DNA of 64,000 nt from JBJMLO01 sp045805265 (lineage in GTDB: Bacteria; Actinomycetota; UBA4738; JACQTL01), in assembly GCA_045805265.1 (NCBI GenBank), contig JBJMLO010000011.1, positions 1 through 64,000 on the forward strand, in the 5' to 3' direction. Under the pieces are notes generated by a model. The model was not told the DNA's origin. It did no database searches and was given only the letters and a program-made list of their open reading frames with translations. Below are positions 1-7,338 of this stretch, in pieces (position 1 is the first letter of the stretch; each line of letters begins with the position of its first letter). Position numbers and translations under genes: made by a program.

Positions 1-650
1 CCGGCGACGGAGCCGGCGGCGACGGCGCGGGAGCACCCGCGCAGGCGCCGGTCCCGGCGGCCGTCGGAGCGGCAGCCGCAGCGCCGGCCGGCCCGGCCGC
101 GACCCGGGTCGCCCCGGGGCCCACCGGACGGGTTCCCGCGCCCAAGGCCGGCGCCACCGACAAGCACCGGCTGCTGGCCCTCGTGGCGCCCGAGGGCGTC
201 CAGCGGGTCGAGCGGGAGCAGGGCGACCGCGTCAACGCGTTCCCCCATCTGATGATCCAGGAGTTCATCGCGCTCCTGGTCGTGTCGGCCGGACTGATGG
301 TGTTCTCGGTGTTCGTCAACGCGCCGCTCCGCGAGCTGGCCAACCCGAACCTCACGCCGAACCCGTCGAAGGCCCCCTGGTACTTCCTGGCCCTCCAGGA
401 GCTGCTGCGGTACTTCCACCCCACCGTGGCGGGGGTGATGATCCCCACCTTCATCCTCGTCGGCCTGGCGCTGGTCCCCTACGTCGACCGGAACCCGTCG
501 ACCAAGCCGGGAGACCGCAAGGTCGCCGTCACCCTGTTCACGATGCTGTTCATGTTCGGGGCGGTGCTGACGATCATCGGCTGCTTCTTCCGGGGGCCGG
601 GATTCAACTGGGTGTGGCCGTGGAGCCAGGGGCTGTTCTTCGAGCTATGA
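1..650 (+). CDS. cytochrome b, C-terminal part (5' truncated by window)
   Basis: The reading frame is open from the window edge (codons in phase with base 3) to TGA at 648-650. The first ~55 visible residues are an Ala/Pro/Gly-rich, low-complexity linker. They are followed by a cytochrome b C-terminal (subunit IV-like) domain with the quinol-site neighbourhood motif PNPSKAPWYFLALQELL and about three membrane spans. In this family the protein carries the quinol oxidation site of a bc-type complex in the cytoplasmic membrane. The haem-binding N-terminal domain is not visible; it either lies upstream in the same gene or is a separate gene. The stop overlaps the Rieske ATG (ATGA), which indicates one operon. 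Confidence 0.88.
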   Translation, partial: GDGAGGDGAGAPAQAPVPAAVGAAAAAPAGPAATRVAPGPTGRVPAPKAGATDKHRLLALVAPEGVQRVEREQGDRVNAFPHLMIQEFIALLVVSAGLMVFSVFVNAPLRELANPNLTPNPSKAPWYFLALQELLRYFHPTVAGVMIPTFILVGLALVPYVDRNPSTKPGDRKVAVTLFTMLFMFGAVLTIIGCFFRGPGFNWVWPWSQGLFFEL

Positions 651-1393
651 CCGTGCTCGCCACGCTCTCCGACACGAAGGTGGCCGTGATGGTGGCGGTC
701 ATCGTGGGCGTGCTGTTCGTCACGCTCCTGTCGGTGTCCCTGCTCCGCGCGCGGCGGGGGGCGGTCACCACCGCCATCGGCGAGGGACCGATCCACGAGG
801 AACGCGCCGCGAGGGCCAAGGCCGCGCCCTTGTCCCGCCGGGACTTCTTCCGCCGCTCGCTGGTCACCTCACTCGCGATCTTCGGGGCGCAGTTCGGCGG
901 CGCGTCCATCGCGTTCCTGTGGCCCAGCCTGAAGGGCCAGTTCGGCTCGACGATCAACGCCGGGTCGATCGACGACATCAAGCAGCAGATCCAGACGACG
1001 AACCAGCCGTTCTACCTGGGCTCCGGCCGGTTCTACGTGGTCCCCTACAACGGTTCCGGGAAGGACGAGGCGACCGGGGTCGACTACTACTCCGAGGGCT
1101 ACCTGGTCAAGGGCGTCGGGCTCATGGCGCTGTACCAGCGGTGCGTCCACCTGGGGTGCCGGGTGCCGTTCTGCCAGCAGTCGCAGTGGTTCGAGTGCCC
1201 CTGCCACGGCTCGAAGTACAACAAGGCCGGCGAGTACCAGCTCGGCCCCGCGCCCACCGGGCTGCAACGGTTCCCGATCACCGTGTCGAGCAACCAGCTC
1301 ATGGTGGACACCTCGACGCTGAACCCGGGGCCGCCCCGGGGGACCGACACGATCCACGAGCCTCCCCAGGGCCCGTTCTGCGTGGGGACGTGA
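647..1393 (+). CDS. Rieske iron-sulfur subunit of menaquinol-cytochrome c reductase
   Basis: 248 residues; the start was chosen at the ATG overlapping the upstream stop. Residues ~13-33 form a membrane span. A second hydrophobic segment (~72-92) follows a twin-arginine-like motif SRRDFFRR (63-70), as in Tat-inserted actinobacterial QcrA. The 2Fe-2S signature is complete: CVHLGC (Cys166, His168, Cys171) and CPCHGS (Cys184, Cys186, His187). By family precedent the ligands are C166, H168, C184 and H187, with a C171-C186 disulfide. It passes electrons from quinol to the neighbouring cytochrome c. The gene order b-Rieske-c differs from the usual actinobacterial qcrC-qcrA-qcrB. Confidence 0.95.
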   Translation: MTVLATLSDTKVAVMVAVIVGVLFVTLLSVSLLRARRGAVTTAIGEGPIHEERAARAKAAPLSRRDFFRRSLVTSLAIFGAQFGGASIAFLWPSLKGQFGSTINAGSIDDIKQQIQTTNQPFYLGSGRFYVVPYNGSGKDEATGVDYYSEGYLVKGVGLMALYQRCVHLGCRVPFCQQSQWFECPCHGSKYNKAGEYQLGPAPTGLQRFPITVSSNQLMVDTSTLNPGPPRGTDTIHEPPQGPFCVGT

Positions 1394-1398
1394 CGAGG

Positions 1399-2112
1399 AT
1401 GGTGGCGCTCTCCTCCGCCCAGCTCCTGGCCTTCGTCGTGATCGTCCTGGCGCTCGTCCTGGCCGGCGCGTTCGTGGCGTTCCAGTCGAAGGGGCGCCTG
1501 CGGGCCCGCGGCGCGCCGGACATCCCGTCCGCCATGCAGCCCGGCCCGTCCGACATGGACCTCGAGAAACCCCGCCTGGAGAAGCTCATCGGGTGGGGCG
1601 TGGGGTTCGTCATCCTGTTCGCCCTGCTCATGCCCCTGGTGTGGCTCAAGGAGCCCAGCAACAACAAGAGCCAGGAGCAGGCCCTGCTCCGGGACTCCGT
1701 CGCCCGCGGAGCACAGGAGGTCCAGCTGTTCTCGGAGGACAACCAGCTCGGCATCGGCTGCGTGCGGTGCCACGGATCGAACCCGGTGCTGGGCGGCGGC
1801 CTGAACCTGTTCAACGGCGTGCGGGTCCAGGTCCCTCCGCTAAACTCCGTGTGCGCCGGGCCCAACGTCCCGATCCACTCGGCCATCCACAACCTGGACG
1901 ACATCAAGCAGACCATCATGCGCGGGCGGCCGGGGACCGACATGCCGTCGTGGAGCGTTCGGTTCCAGGGAGCGCTCGACGACCAGCAGATCCAGGACCT
2001 GCTGAACTACATCATCTCGATCCAGGACCCGAAGCAGGTCCCGTTCAAGGACAACGTGTGCATCAACCAGAAGGCCAAGGGCTACGTCGCGCCCACGGAG
2101 CCGGCCCAGTGA
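1399..2112 (+). CDS. membrane-anchored c-type cytochrome
   Basis: 237 residues starting at ATG 5 nt after the Rieske stop. There are two membrane spans (~9-28 and ~64-83), then an extracytoplasmic class I cytochrome c domain with a single haem motif CVRCH (Cys121, Cys124, His125) and a probable axial Met182 in PGTDMPSW. It probably accepts electrons from the Rieske protein and hands them to a terminal oxidase. Unlike actinobacterial QcrC it has one haem site, not two. The TGA stop (2110-2112) overlaps the next GTG start. Confidence 0.88.
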   Translation: MVALSSAQLLAFVVIVLALVLAGAFVAFQSKGRLRARGAPDIPSAMQPGPSDMDLEKPRLEKLIGWGVGFVILFALLMPLVWLKEPSNNKSQEQALLRDSVARGAQEVQLFSEDNQLGIGCVRCHGSNPVLGGGLNLFNGVRVQVPPLNSVCAGPNVPIHSAIHNLDDIKQTIMRGRPGTDMPSWSVRFQGALDDQQIQDLLNYIISIQDPKQVPFKDNVCINQKAKGYVAPTEPAQ

Positions 2113-2867
2113 CCGGGGGCAGCCACGTGGTCGGCGACATCTTCTGCGGGCCCGGCCTGACGTGCAGCCCCCTCGTCGGCTACCTGACCGTGGCCATGGC
2201 CATCATCATCTTCATCGGCAGCGTGTTCGTGCTGCTGTCCGCCGTGTTCGGACCTCGCATGGGCTACCTGGTGATGGCCGTGGCGCTGTTCGGGTGGATG
2301 ATCATCCTGTCCTCGCTGTGGGCTTTCGGGTTCTGGTCGGGGGGGCTCGACACGGCGACGAACCTCGGCCCCCGGGGTACCGAGCCGCACTGGCAGGCCT
2401 TCGGGGTCGGGGTGCAGGTGGCCTCGTCCAGCTATTCCGTGGTGGACAAGTACCCGGGGAAGCCGTGGATCCTGCCCAAGGGCGAGAACGACCCGCGGAC
2501 GGCATCGGTGGGCACCGTGACCACGGCGGTCCAGAACGAGCTGGCCGCCCGGGCCAACGCCCAGCTGGCGGCGGGGGGGACCAAAGGGGTCGTGACCGCC
2601 GCGGACTTCACGGTCACCGACGTGGAGTTCACGAGCGTGAACGGCACCTCGCTGGCCGGCGCGCACGCGTTCTTCTCGGGCGGCGGACCGAGGCTGACGG
2701 TCTTCGTGTACCACAACTCCGGGACCGTGCCGATCTACAGCTTCGCGTTCCTGGGAGGCTCGATCGTGCTGTTCCTAGTGCACATCCCGTTCCTCGATCG
2801 CGCGGAGCGCAGGCGCAAGGCGGTGCTGACGGGCGGCAAGGCGCCGACGTTCCGCGGGCCGGCCTAG
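2109..2867 (+). CDS. unidentified membrane protein of the respiratory operon
   Basis: 252 residues, starting at GTG overlapping the cytochrome c stop. Two N-terminal membrane spans (~14-36 and ~42-66) precede a ~130-residue soluble segment, with a third span near residue ~218 and a basic tail. I recognise no family motif, haem site or metal site. The overlap with the cytochrome gene argues that it is an accessory or structural subunit of the bc complex or its supercomplex. That role is an inference from position only. Confidence 0.7.
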   Translation: MTGGSHVVGDIFCGPGLTCSPLVGYLTVAMAIIIFIGSVFVLLSAVFGPRMGYLVMAVALFGWMIILSSLWAFGFWSGGLDTATNLGPRGTEPHWQAFGVGVQVASSSYSVVDKYPGKPWILPKGENDPRTASVGTVTTAVQNELAARANAQLAAGGTKGVVTAADFTVTDVEFTSVNGTSLAGAHAFFSGGGPRLTVFVYHNSGTVPIYSFAFLGGSIVLFLVHIPFLDRAERRRKAVLTGGKAPTFRGPA

Positions 2868-2882
2868 AGGGGGTGCGGAAGC

Positions 2883-2987
2883 GTGCTGGGAACGAGCCTC
2901 CTCGATTCGGGAAGCGTTCAGTTCATCATCTTCGGGGTGATGATCCTGATCGTGGGCGTCCTGCTGTTCATCACCATCGCGAAGTAA
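2883..2987 (+). CDS. 34-residue single-span membrane protein
   Basis: GTG start 15 nt after the upstream stop, TAA at 2985-2987. The protein is almost entirely one hydrophobic helix (about residues 13-32) ending in Ala-Lys. It is co-oriented with the respiratory genes and preceded by a G-rich stretch that could act as a ribosome binding site. Small single-helix subunits are common in bc and oxidase complexes, so a structural role is plausible but unproven. Its last 17 nt overlap the 3' end of hemL on the other strand. Confidence 0.55.
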   Translation: MLGTSLLDSGSVQFIIFGVMILIVGVLLFITIAK

Positions 2988-4257
2988 CCGACGCGGCGGC
3001 CTCGACGATCAGGTCGACCTCGGCGTCGCCGTGCGCCGCGGAGAGGAACCACCCCTCGTAGCCGGACGGGGGGAGCATCACTCCTCGTTCCAGCATCCCG
3101 TGGAAGAACTCCGCGTACCGGGCGTGGTCCGCCTGCTTCGCGGTGGCGAAGTCGACGACGGGGGTTGCCCCGAAGAACACCGAGAACAGCCCGCCGGTCC
3201 GGTTCACCGTGGACGGCCTGGGAAGAGCCGAGAGCGCTTCGGCGATCCGGACCGCTCGCTCCGTCAGGTGCGCGTACGGTGGCTCGCGCTCGATCAGGTC
3301 GAGCGCGGCGAGCCCCGCGGCGACCGCGACCGGGTTCCCCGACAGGGTCCCGGCCTGGTACACCGGACCGCCGGGCGCCAGGCGCTCCATCACCTCGGCG
3401 CGGCCGCCCACCGCCGCCAGGGGGAATCCCCCGCCGACGACCTTCCCCAGCGTGGTGAGGTCGGGCCGGACGCCGAGCTGCTCCTGGGCGCCGCCCGGCC
3501 CGAGCCGGAACCCGGTGATGACCTCGTCGAAGATCAACAGCGCGCCGGCGTCGTCGCACTGCGCCCGGAGCGCCTGGAGGTATCCGTCGGCCGGGGGGAC
3601 CACGCCCATGTTCGCGGCGACCGGCTCGACGATCACGCAGGCGACGTCCTCGCCCCGCGCGTCGAACAGCCCACGGACGGCATCCGGGTCGTTGTAGGGC
3701 GCGACCAGGGTGTCTGCGGCCGCGGCCTTCGTGACGCCGGGCGAATCGGGCAGTCCGAAGGTGGCCACGCCCGACCCCGCGGTGGCGAGGAGCGCGTCCG
3801 AGTGGCCGTGGTAGGAGCCGGCGAGCTTCACGATCGCGTCACGCTCCGTGAAGGCTCGAGCCAGGCGGATCGCGGTCATGCACGCCTCGGTGCCGGAGGA
3901 CACCAGCCGGACCTGCTCGACCGAGGGGACCATCCGGCAGATCCGCTCGGCCAGCTCGACCTCTGCCTCGGTCGGAGCTCCGAACGACGTCCCGCGCCCC
4001 GCCGCGTCGACCGCGGCCTGCACGATCTCCGGCCTCGCGTGTCCGAACAGCAGCGCGCCCCACGACATGACGAGATCGACGTAGCGCCGGCCGTCGGCGT
4101 CGGTCACGTACGGGCCCTCGCCGCGTTCCACGAAGACCGGCGTCCCGCCGACCGACCCGAACGCCCGCACCGGAGAGTTCACGCCGCCAGGGATCACCCG
4201 CCGGGCGCGGCCGAACAGCTCGGCGGAACGCGGCCCGCCGCCGGTCGGACCCGTCAC
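2971..4257 (-). CDS. hemL: glutamate-1-semialdehyde 2,1-aminomutase
   Basis: 428 residues; the GTG start overlaps the hemA stop (GTGA), so the two are translationally coupled. It is a fold-type I PLP enzyme with the conserved VIPGGVNSPVRA segment near the N-terminus, the LIFDEVITGF motif (Asp244) and the PLP lysine in TLGKVVGGG (Lys272). It converts glutamate-1-semialdehyde to 5-aminolevulinate, the second step of C5-pathway tetrapyrrole synthesis, using the product of the adjacent HemA. Length matches the family. Confidence 0.96.
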   Translation of the reverse strand: MTGPTGGGPRSAELFGRARRVIPGGVNSPVRAFGSVGGTPVFVERGEGPYVTDADGRRYVDLVMSWGALLFGHARPEIVQAAVDAAGRGTSFGAPTEAEVELAERICRMVPSVEQVRLVSSGTEACMTAIRLARAFTERDAIVKLAGSYHGHSDALLATAGSGVATFGLPDSPGVTKAAAADTLVAPYNDPDAVRGLFDARGEDVACVIVEPVAANMGVVPPADGYLQALRAQCDDAGALLIFDEVITGFRLGPGGAQEQLGVRPDLTTLGKVVGGGFPLAAVGGRAEVMERLAPGGPVYQAGTLSGNPVAVAAGLAALDLIEREPPYAHLTERAVRIAEALSALPRPSTVNRTGGLFSVFFGATPVVDFATAKQADHARYAEFFHGMLERGVMLPPSGYEGWFLSAAHGDAEVDLIVEAAASVTSRW

Positions 4258-5510
4258 GCCGGCGGGAGCTCCAGGCCGAACAGCTCGGCGAGGGCGACGG
4301 CGCGGGCGTCCTGGACGTCGCCGGCCTTGGCTCGGGTCACGGGGCCGTGCAGGAGCTTGGCCACGATGGCCTTCGTCGCCGCCTCCACGGCGTCGAGCTG
4401 CTGCTCGGACAGGCCGTCGAGCTTGGCGCGCAGGCGCAGCATCTCCGAGGCCCGCACGGCCTCCCCCCGGTCGTAGATGCGCTGGATCACCGGGGCCAGC
4501 CGAATCGCCCGGCGCCACGCCCGGAACGCGGCGACTTCCTCCTCCACGATCTCCCGGACCCGGGCCACCTCCGACTCCGGCGCCCGGACCACGACCTCCC
4601 GCAGGTGGTCGATGTTCGCGATCTCGACGCCGGGGACCTCGGCCGCGGCCGGGTCCACGTCGCGGGGAACGGCCAGGTCCAGCAGGAACAGCGGCCGGCC
4701 GCCGCGGGCCCGCTGCGCCGCCTCGACGGCGGGCCGGTCGATCATGACTCCCGTGGCTCCCGTCGCGCTCACCACCAGGTCCGCCTCCGACAGCGACTCG
4801 GCCAGCCTCCCCATGTCGCGGGCCTCGCCGCCGGCGCTGCGAGCCAGGCGCTCGCCCCGCTCAAGCCTCCTGGCCACCACGACGACCCGTCCCACCCGTC
4901 GCGCCCGGAGGTCCGCCGCCGCCAGCTCGCTCATCTTCCCGGCGCCGACCAGCACCACGGACCGGCCCGCCAGCGGGCCCAGGGTCCGCTCTGCCAGCTC
5001 CGCCCCGGCCTGCACGAAGGCCGCGGGGCTCGCGCCGATGGCGGTCTCCTCCCGCGCCCGCCGCCCGGCCTTCACCGCCCGCCGGAACAGCTGGGTCAGC
5101 GCGGCGGTCGCGGCGCCCTCGGAGTCGGCGGCGCGGTAGGCCTGCCGGACCTGGTAGAGGATCTGGGGCTCGCCGAGCACCATCGAGTCCAGTCCTGCCG
5201 CGACGCTGAACAGGTGCTCGGCCGCCAGGTCCTCGTAATGCGAGTACAGGGGCTCGGCGAAGTCGTCGGACGCGACCTCGCGGGACTCGGCCAGGAACCC
5301 CTTCAGGGCCTGGAACCCCGAGTGATACGCGTCGACGTCCGCGTACACCTCCACCCGGTTGCATGTCGAGAGCACGACGGCGCCGCCGATCGAGTCCGAC
5401 CTGGTCAGGTGGTGGTAGGCCTTGGCCAGCTCGTCCGGTCCGAAGGCCAGCCGCTCCAGCATCTCGACCGGCGCGCGACGGTGGGAGATCCCCAGAGCCA
5501 GGACCGGCAT
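4254..5510 (-). CDS. hemA: glutamyl-tRNA reductase
   Basis: 418 residues. The ATG is 4 nt after the rex stop and has a GGAG ribosome site 8 nt upstream. The nucleophile motif STCNRVE (Cys50) is present, followed by GLDSMVLGEPQI (107-118), a Rossmann NADPH motif VLVGAGKM (~186-193) and a C-terminal dimerisation helix region. It reduces glutamyl-tRNA to glutamate-1-semialdehyde for haem synthesis. It is sandwiched between rex and hemL in one transcription unit. hemC, hemD and hemB, often adjacent in actinobacteria, are absent here. Confidence 0.97.
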   Translation of the reverse strand: MPVLALGISHRRAPVEMLERLAFGPDELAKAYHHLTRSDSIGGAVVLSTCNRVEVYADVDAYHSGFQALKGFLAESREVASDDFAEPLYSHYEDLAAEHLFSVAAGLDSMVLGEPQILYQVRQAYRAADSEGAATAALTQLFRRAVKAGRRAREETAIGASPAAFVQAGAELAERTLGPLAGRSVVLVGAGKMSELAAADLRARRVGRVVVVARRLERGERLARSAGGEARDMGRLAESLSEADLVVSATGATGVMIDRPAVEAAQRARGGRPLFLLDLAVPRDVDPAAAEVPGVEIANIDHLREVVVRAPESEVARVREIVEEEVAAFRAWRRAIRLAPVIQRIYDRGEAVRASEMLRLRAKLDGLSEQQLDAVEAATKAIVAKLLHGPVTRAKAGDVQDARAVALAELFGLELPPA

Positions 5511-5514
5511 CCCG

Positions 5515-6273
5515 TCAGCTCCGGGCCTTGGCCAGGTCGAGGGGCGGCCCGGCCCCGTTCGCGGCGGGCGGGGTCGCGGCGCGACGGCCCCGGCGGACCT
5601 CCGACAGGATCGCCTTGCGCTGCTCGTAGAAGGCCAGGATCTGCAGCTCGATCGACAGGTCGACCTTCCGCAACGACACGCCCGGCGGCACCGTGATGAT
5701 CGCCGGGGCGAAGTTGAGGATCGAACGGATGCCGGCGGCGACCATGCGGTCGGCCACCTCCTGGGCCGCGGCGGCGGGCGTGCACACGACACCGATCGAG
5801 ATCCGGCGCTCCCGCACGATCTCCGGCAGGTCGTCCACGTGCTGCACCCGCAGGCCTCCCGCCGGTTCCCCGACCTTGCCCGGGTCGGCGTCGACGAGGG
5901 CCGCGACCTCGAAGCCCCGCTCGGAGAACCCGCGGTAGTTCGCCAGGGCATGGCCGAGGTTCCCGATGCCGGCGATGACCACCGGCCAGTGCTGGGTGAG
6001 CCCGAGCTCGCGGCGGATCTGGTGGATCAGGTAGGCCACGTCGTAGCCGACGCCCCGGGTGCCGTAGGAGCCCAGGTGCGACAGATCCTTGCGCACCTTC
6101 GCGGAGTTCACCCCGGCAGCCTCGGCCAGCCCCTCGGACGACACCGTGATGGTCCCGGCCTCGGCCATCTCCAGCAGGACCCGCAGATAGATCGGCAGGC
6201 GCCCCACCGTGGCCTCGGGGATGGGGCGCTCTCTCACGGGCACATGGGGCGACTCGAGGACATCGCGGACCAT
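5515..6273 (-). CDS. rex: redox-sensing transcriptional repressor Rex
   Basis: 252 residues. It has an N-terminal winged-helix DNA-binding domain (~20-80, including VRKDLSHLGSYGTRGVGY) and a Rossmann NAD(H)-binding domain with GIGNLG (102-107). Rex senses the NADH/NAD+ ratio and represses respiratory genes when NADH is high. It heads the rex-hemA-hemL unit, and a respiratory operon lies just beyond. A TTCACAA half-site of the known actinomycete Rex operator sits just upstream of its start, which suggests autoregulation. Confidence 0.95.
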   Translation of the reverse strand: MVRDVLESPHVPVRERPIPEATVGRLPIYLRVLLEMAEAGTITVSSEGLAEAAGVNSAKVRKDLSHLGSYGTRGVGYDVAYLIHQIRRELGLTQHWPVVIAGIGNLGHALANYRGFSERGFEVAALVDADPGKVGEPAGGLRVQHVDDLPEIVRERRISIGVVCTPAAAAQEVADRMVAAGIRSILNFAPAIITVPPGVSLRKVDLSIELQILAFYEQRKAILSEVRRGRRAATPPAANGAGPPLDLAKARS

Positions 6274-6283
6274 GCTAGCGCGA

Positions 6284-6290
6284 TTGTGAA
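6284..6290 (+). promoter_or_regulatory. half Rex operator upstream of rex
   Basis: TTGTGAA (TTCACAA on the rex strand) lies 10 bp upstream of the rex ATG. The published actinomycete Rex operator is TTGTGAA-N4-TTCACAA. Only the one half is present; the expected partner is replaced by the G-rich palindrome at 6295. It may be a weak or fortuitous site. Confidence 0.3.
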
Positions 6291-6294
6291 GATC

Positions 6295-6383
6295 GTCGGG
6301 GGGCTCCGCCCCCCGACTGCCCCCCGGAAACCAGGTCGTCCAGGGCTCGGATGGTCGGCTCCCCCGACTGCCCCCCGGAAACC
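6295..6383. repeat. palindromic intergenic repeat plus tandem 23-bp copies
   Basis: A 9-bp perfect stem (GTCGGGGGG ... CCCCCCGAC, 6295-6317) with a 5-nt CTCCG loop is followed by two identical 23-bp copies of CCCCCGACTGCCCCCCGGAAACC-type sequence at 6310-6332 and 6361-6383, offset by 51 bp. It fills the gap between rex and the glutaredoxin gene. A near-identical palindrome recurs at 43458-43478, so this is a dispersed element. It could act as a terminator for the minus-strand glutaredoxin gene. Confidence 0.8.
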
Positions 6384-6393
6384 GGCCTGTGGA

Positions 6394-6654
6394 TCAGCGA
6401 CGGCCGCCGACCAGGTACCGGAAACGCACGGGGTCCAGGAAGGTCTCGAACTCTTCGACGCCGTCGATCTCTACGACCGGGACGCGCAGGCCGTGGGCGT
6501 CTTCGAGAGCGTCGTCGCCGTCGATCCAGACCTCCTCGAACTCGAAGGGGGTTCGGTCCCGCTCGGCCAGGACGATCGCCCGGGCCTTGTCGCACAGCCC
6601 GCAGGTCCGGCGCGAGAACATCAGGACCTGGGGCAGGGATCGCTGCTCGGACAT
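6394..6654 (-). CDS. glutaredoxin-like thiol-disulfide protein
   Basis: 86 residues, thioredoxin fold, with the redox-active CGLC motif (Cys18, Cys21) after a short beta strand and the usual VPVVEIDG cis-proline region. It belongs to the small glutaredoxin-family/DUF836 group. The start is supported by a TACGAT hexamer exactly 7 nt before the ATG, the geometry of a leaderless transcript. A similar gene precedes hemA in mycobacteria (Rv0508, from memory), so this fits conserved gene order. The substrate is unknown. Confidence 0.85.
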   Translation of the reverse strand: MSEQRSLPQVLMFSRRTCGLCDKARAIVLAERDRTPFEFEEVWIDGDDALEDAHGLRVPVVEIDGVEEFETFLDPVRFRYLVGGRR

Positions 6655-6661
6655 TCCCCGG

Positions 6662-6667
6662 ATCGTA
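6662..6667 (-). promoter_or_regulatory. -10 element for leaderless glutaredoxin gene
   Basis: TACGAT on the minus strand, 7 nt before ATG 6654. A start site 7 nt downstream would coincide with the start codon. No convincing -35 was found. Confidence 0.45.
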
Positions 6668-6720
6668 CCGGGCGCCTCCGCCCGGCCGCCCCGTGGGCAG
6701 CGGCGGGGCGCCCGGACCGG

Positions 6721-6726
6721 GAGAAT
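6721..6726 (+). promoter_or_regulatory. -10 like element for leaderless sigma gene
   Basis: GAGAAT followed by 7 nt and GTG 6734. The same GAGAAT-N7-GTG arrangement precedes the nucleotide cyclase gene at 44927. Confidence 0.35.
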
Positions 6727-6733
6727 GGGGGGA

Positions 6734-7312
6734 GTGGCTGAGCGGGAGGAACAGGACCGGCTCGATCTGGACCTCCACGCGAGGATGCGGGGGGGCGACC
6801 TCGAGGCCTTCGAGAGCCTGTACCGGCGCTACGCGCCGGGGGCCTTCGGCCTGGCCCTCCGGGTGACCGGCCACGAGCTGCTGGCCCAGGAGGTCGTCCA
6901 CGACGCGTTCCTGGCGCTGTGGCGGGCCCCCGAGGCCTTCGACCCGGCGCGGGGGCCGTTCCGGTCGTTCTTCCTGTCGCTCGTGCACCACCGGGCCGTG
7001 GACACCGTGCGCAGGGAGGAACGCCTGCGCCGGCGCACCGAGCGCGCGGCGAACCTCGAGCCCTCCGCAGACGAAGATGTAGCGGAGACAGTCGTGGAGG
7101 AGGCCTGGGTCGCCTACCGGCGCAAGGAGGTCCGGAAGGCCCTGGCAGAGCTCCCTCAGGATCAGCGGCGAGTACTGGAGATGGCCTACTTCGCCGGGAT
7201 GACGCAGGCGGCCATCGCCGAGGAGCTGGGCATCCCGTTGGGAACGGTCAAGACGCGAACCCTGGCGGCGATGCAGAAGCTCCGACGATTCCTGGAGATC
7301 GACGACACATGA
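6734..7312 (+). CDS. ECF-family RNA polymerase sigma factor
   Basis: 192 residues. Sigma region 2 (~22-90) includes FESLYRRYAPG and the DAFLALWR recognition segment. Region 4 (~135-188) has the helix-turn-helix MTQAAIAEELGIPLGTVKTR. The GTG start was chosen because GAGAAT lies 7 nt upstream; ATG 6725 is an alternative. It directs transcription of a regulon probably released by loss of the downstream anti-sigma factor, to which it is coupled. It diverges from the glutaredoxin gene. In Streptomyces the ECF factor BldN occupies a comparable place near rex-hemA (from memory), but orthology is unproven. Confidence 0.9.
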   Translation: MAEREEQDRLDLDLHARMRGGDLEAFESLYRRYAPGAFGLALRVTGHELLAQEVVHDAFLALWRAPEAFDPARGPFRSFFLSLVHHRAVDTVRREERLRRRTERAANLEPSADEDVAETVVEEAWVAYRRKEVRKALAELPQDQRRVLEMAYFAGMTQAAIAEELGIPLGTVKTRTLAAMQKLRRFLEIDDT

Positions 7313-7338
7313 CCCACCACGAGACCGACGAGCGATGA
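7309..7338 (+). CDS. 9-codon mini-ORF between sigma and anti-sigma genes
   Basis: Its ATG overlaps the sigma-factor stop (ATGA, 7309-7312) and its TGA overlaps the next ATG (7335-7338, again ATGA). The peptide would be MTHHETDER. It looks like a translational relay that hands ribosomes from sigma to anti-sigma rather than a functional peptide. Confidence 0.4.
   Translation: MTHHETDER

Noticed and set aside
6284..6301. complete Rex operator
   Set aside because: Only one arm matches; the second arm is absent, so it is reported as a half-site.
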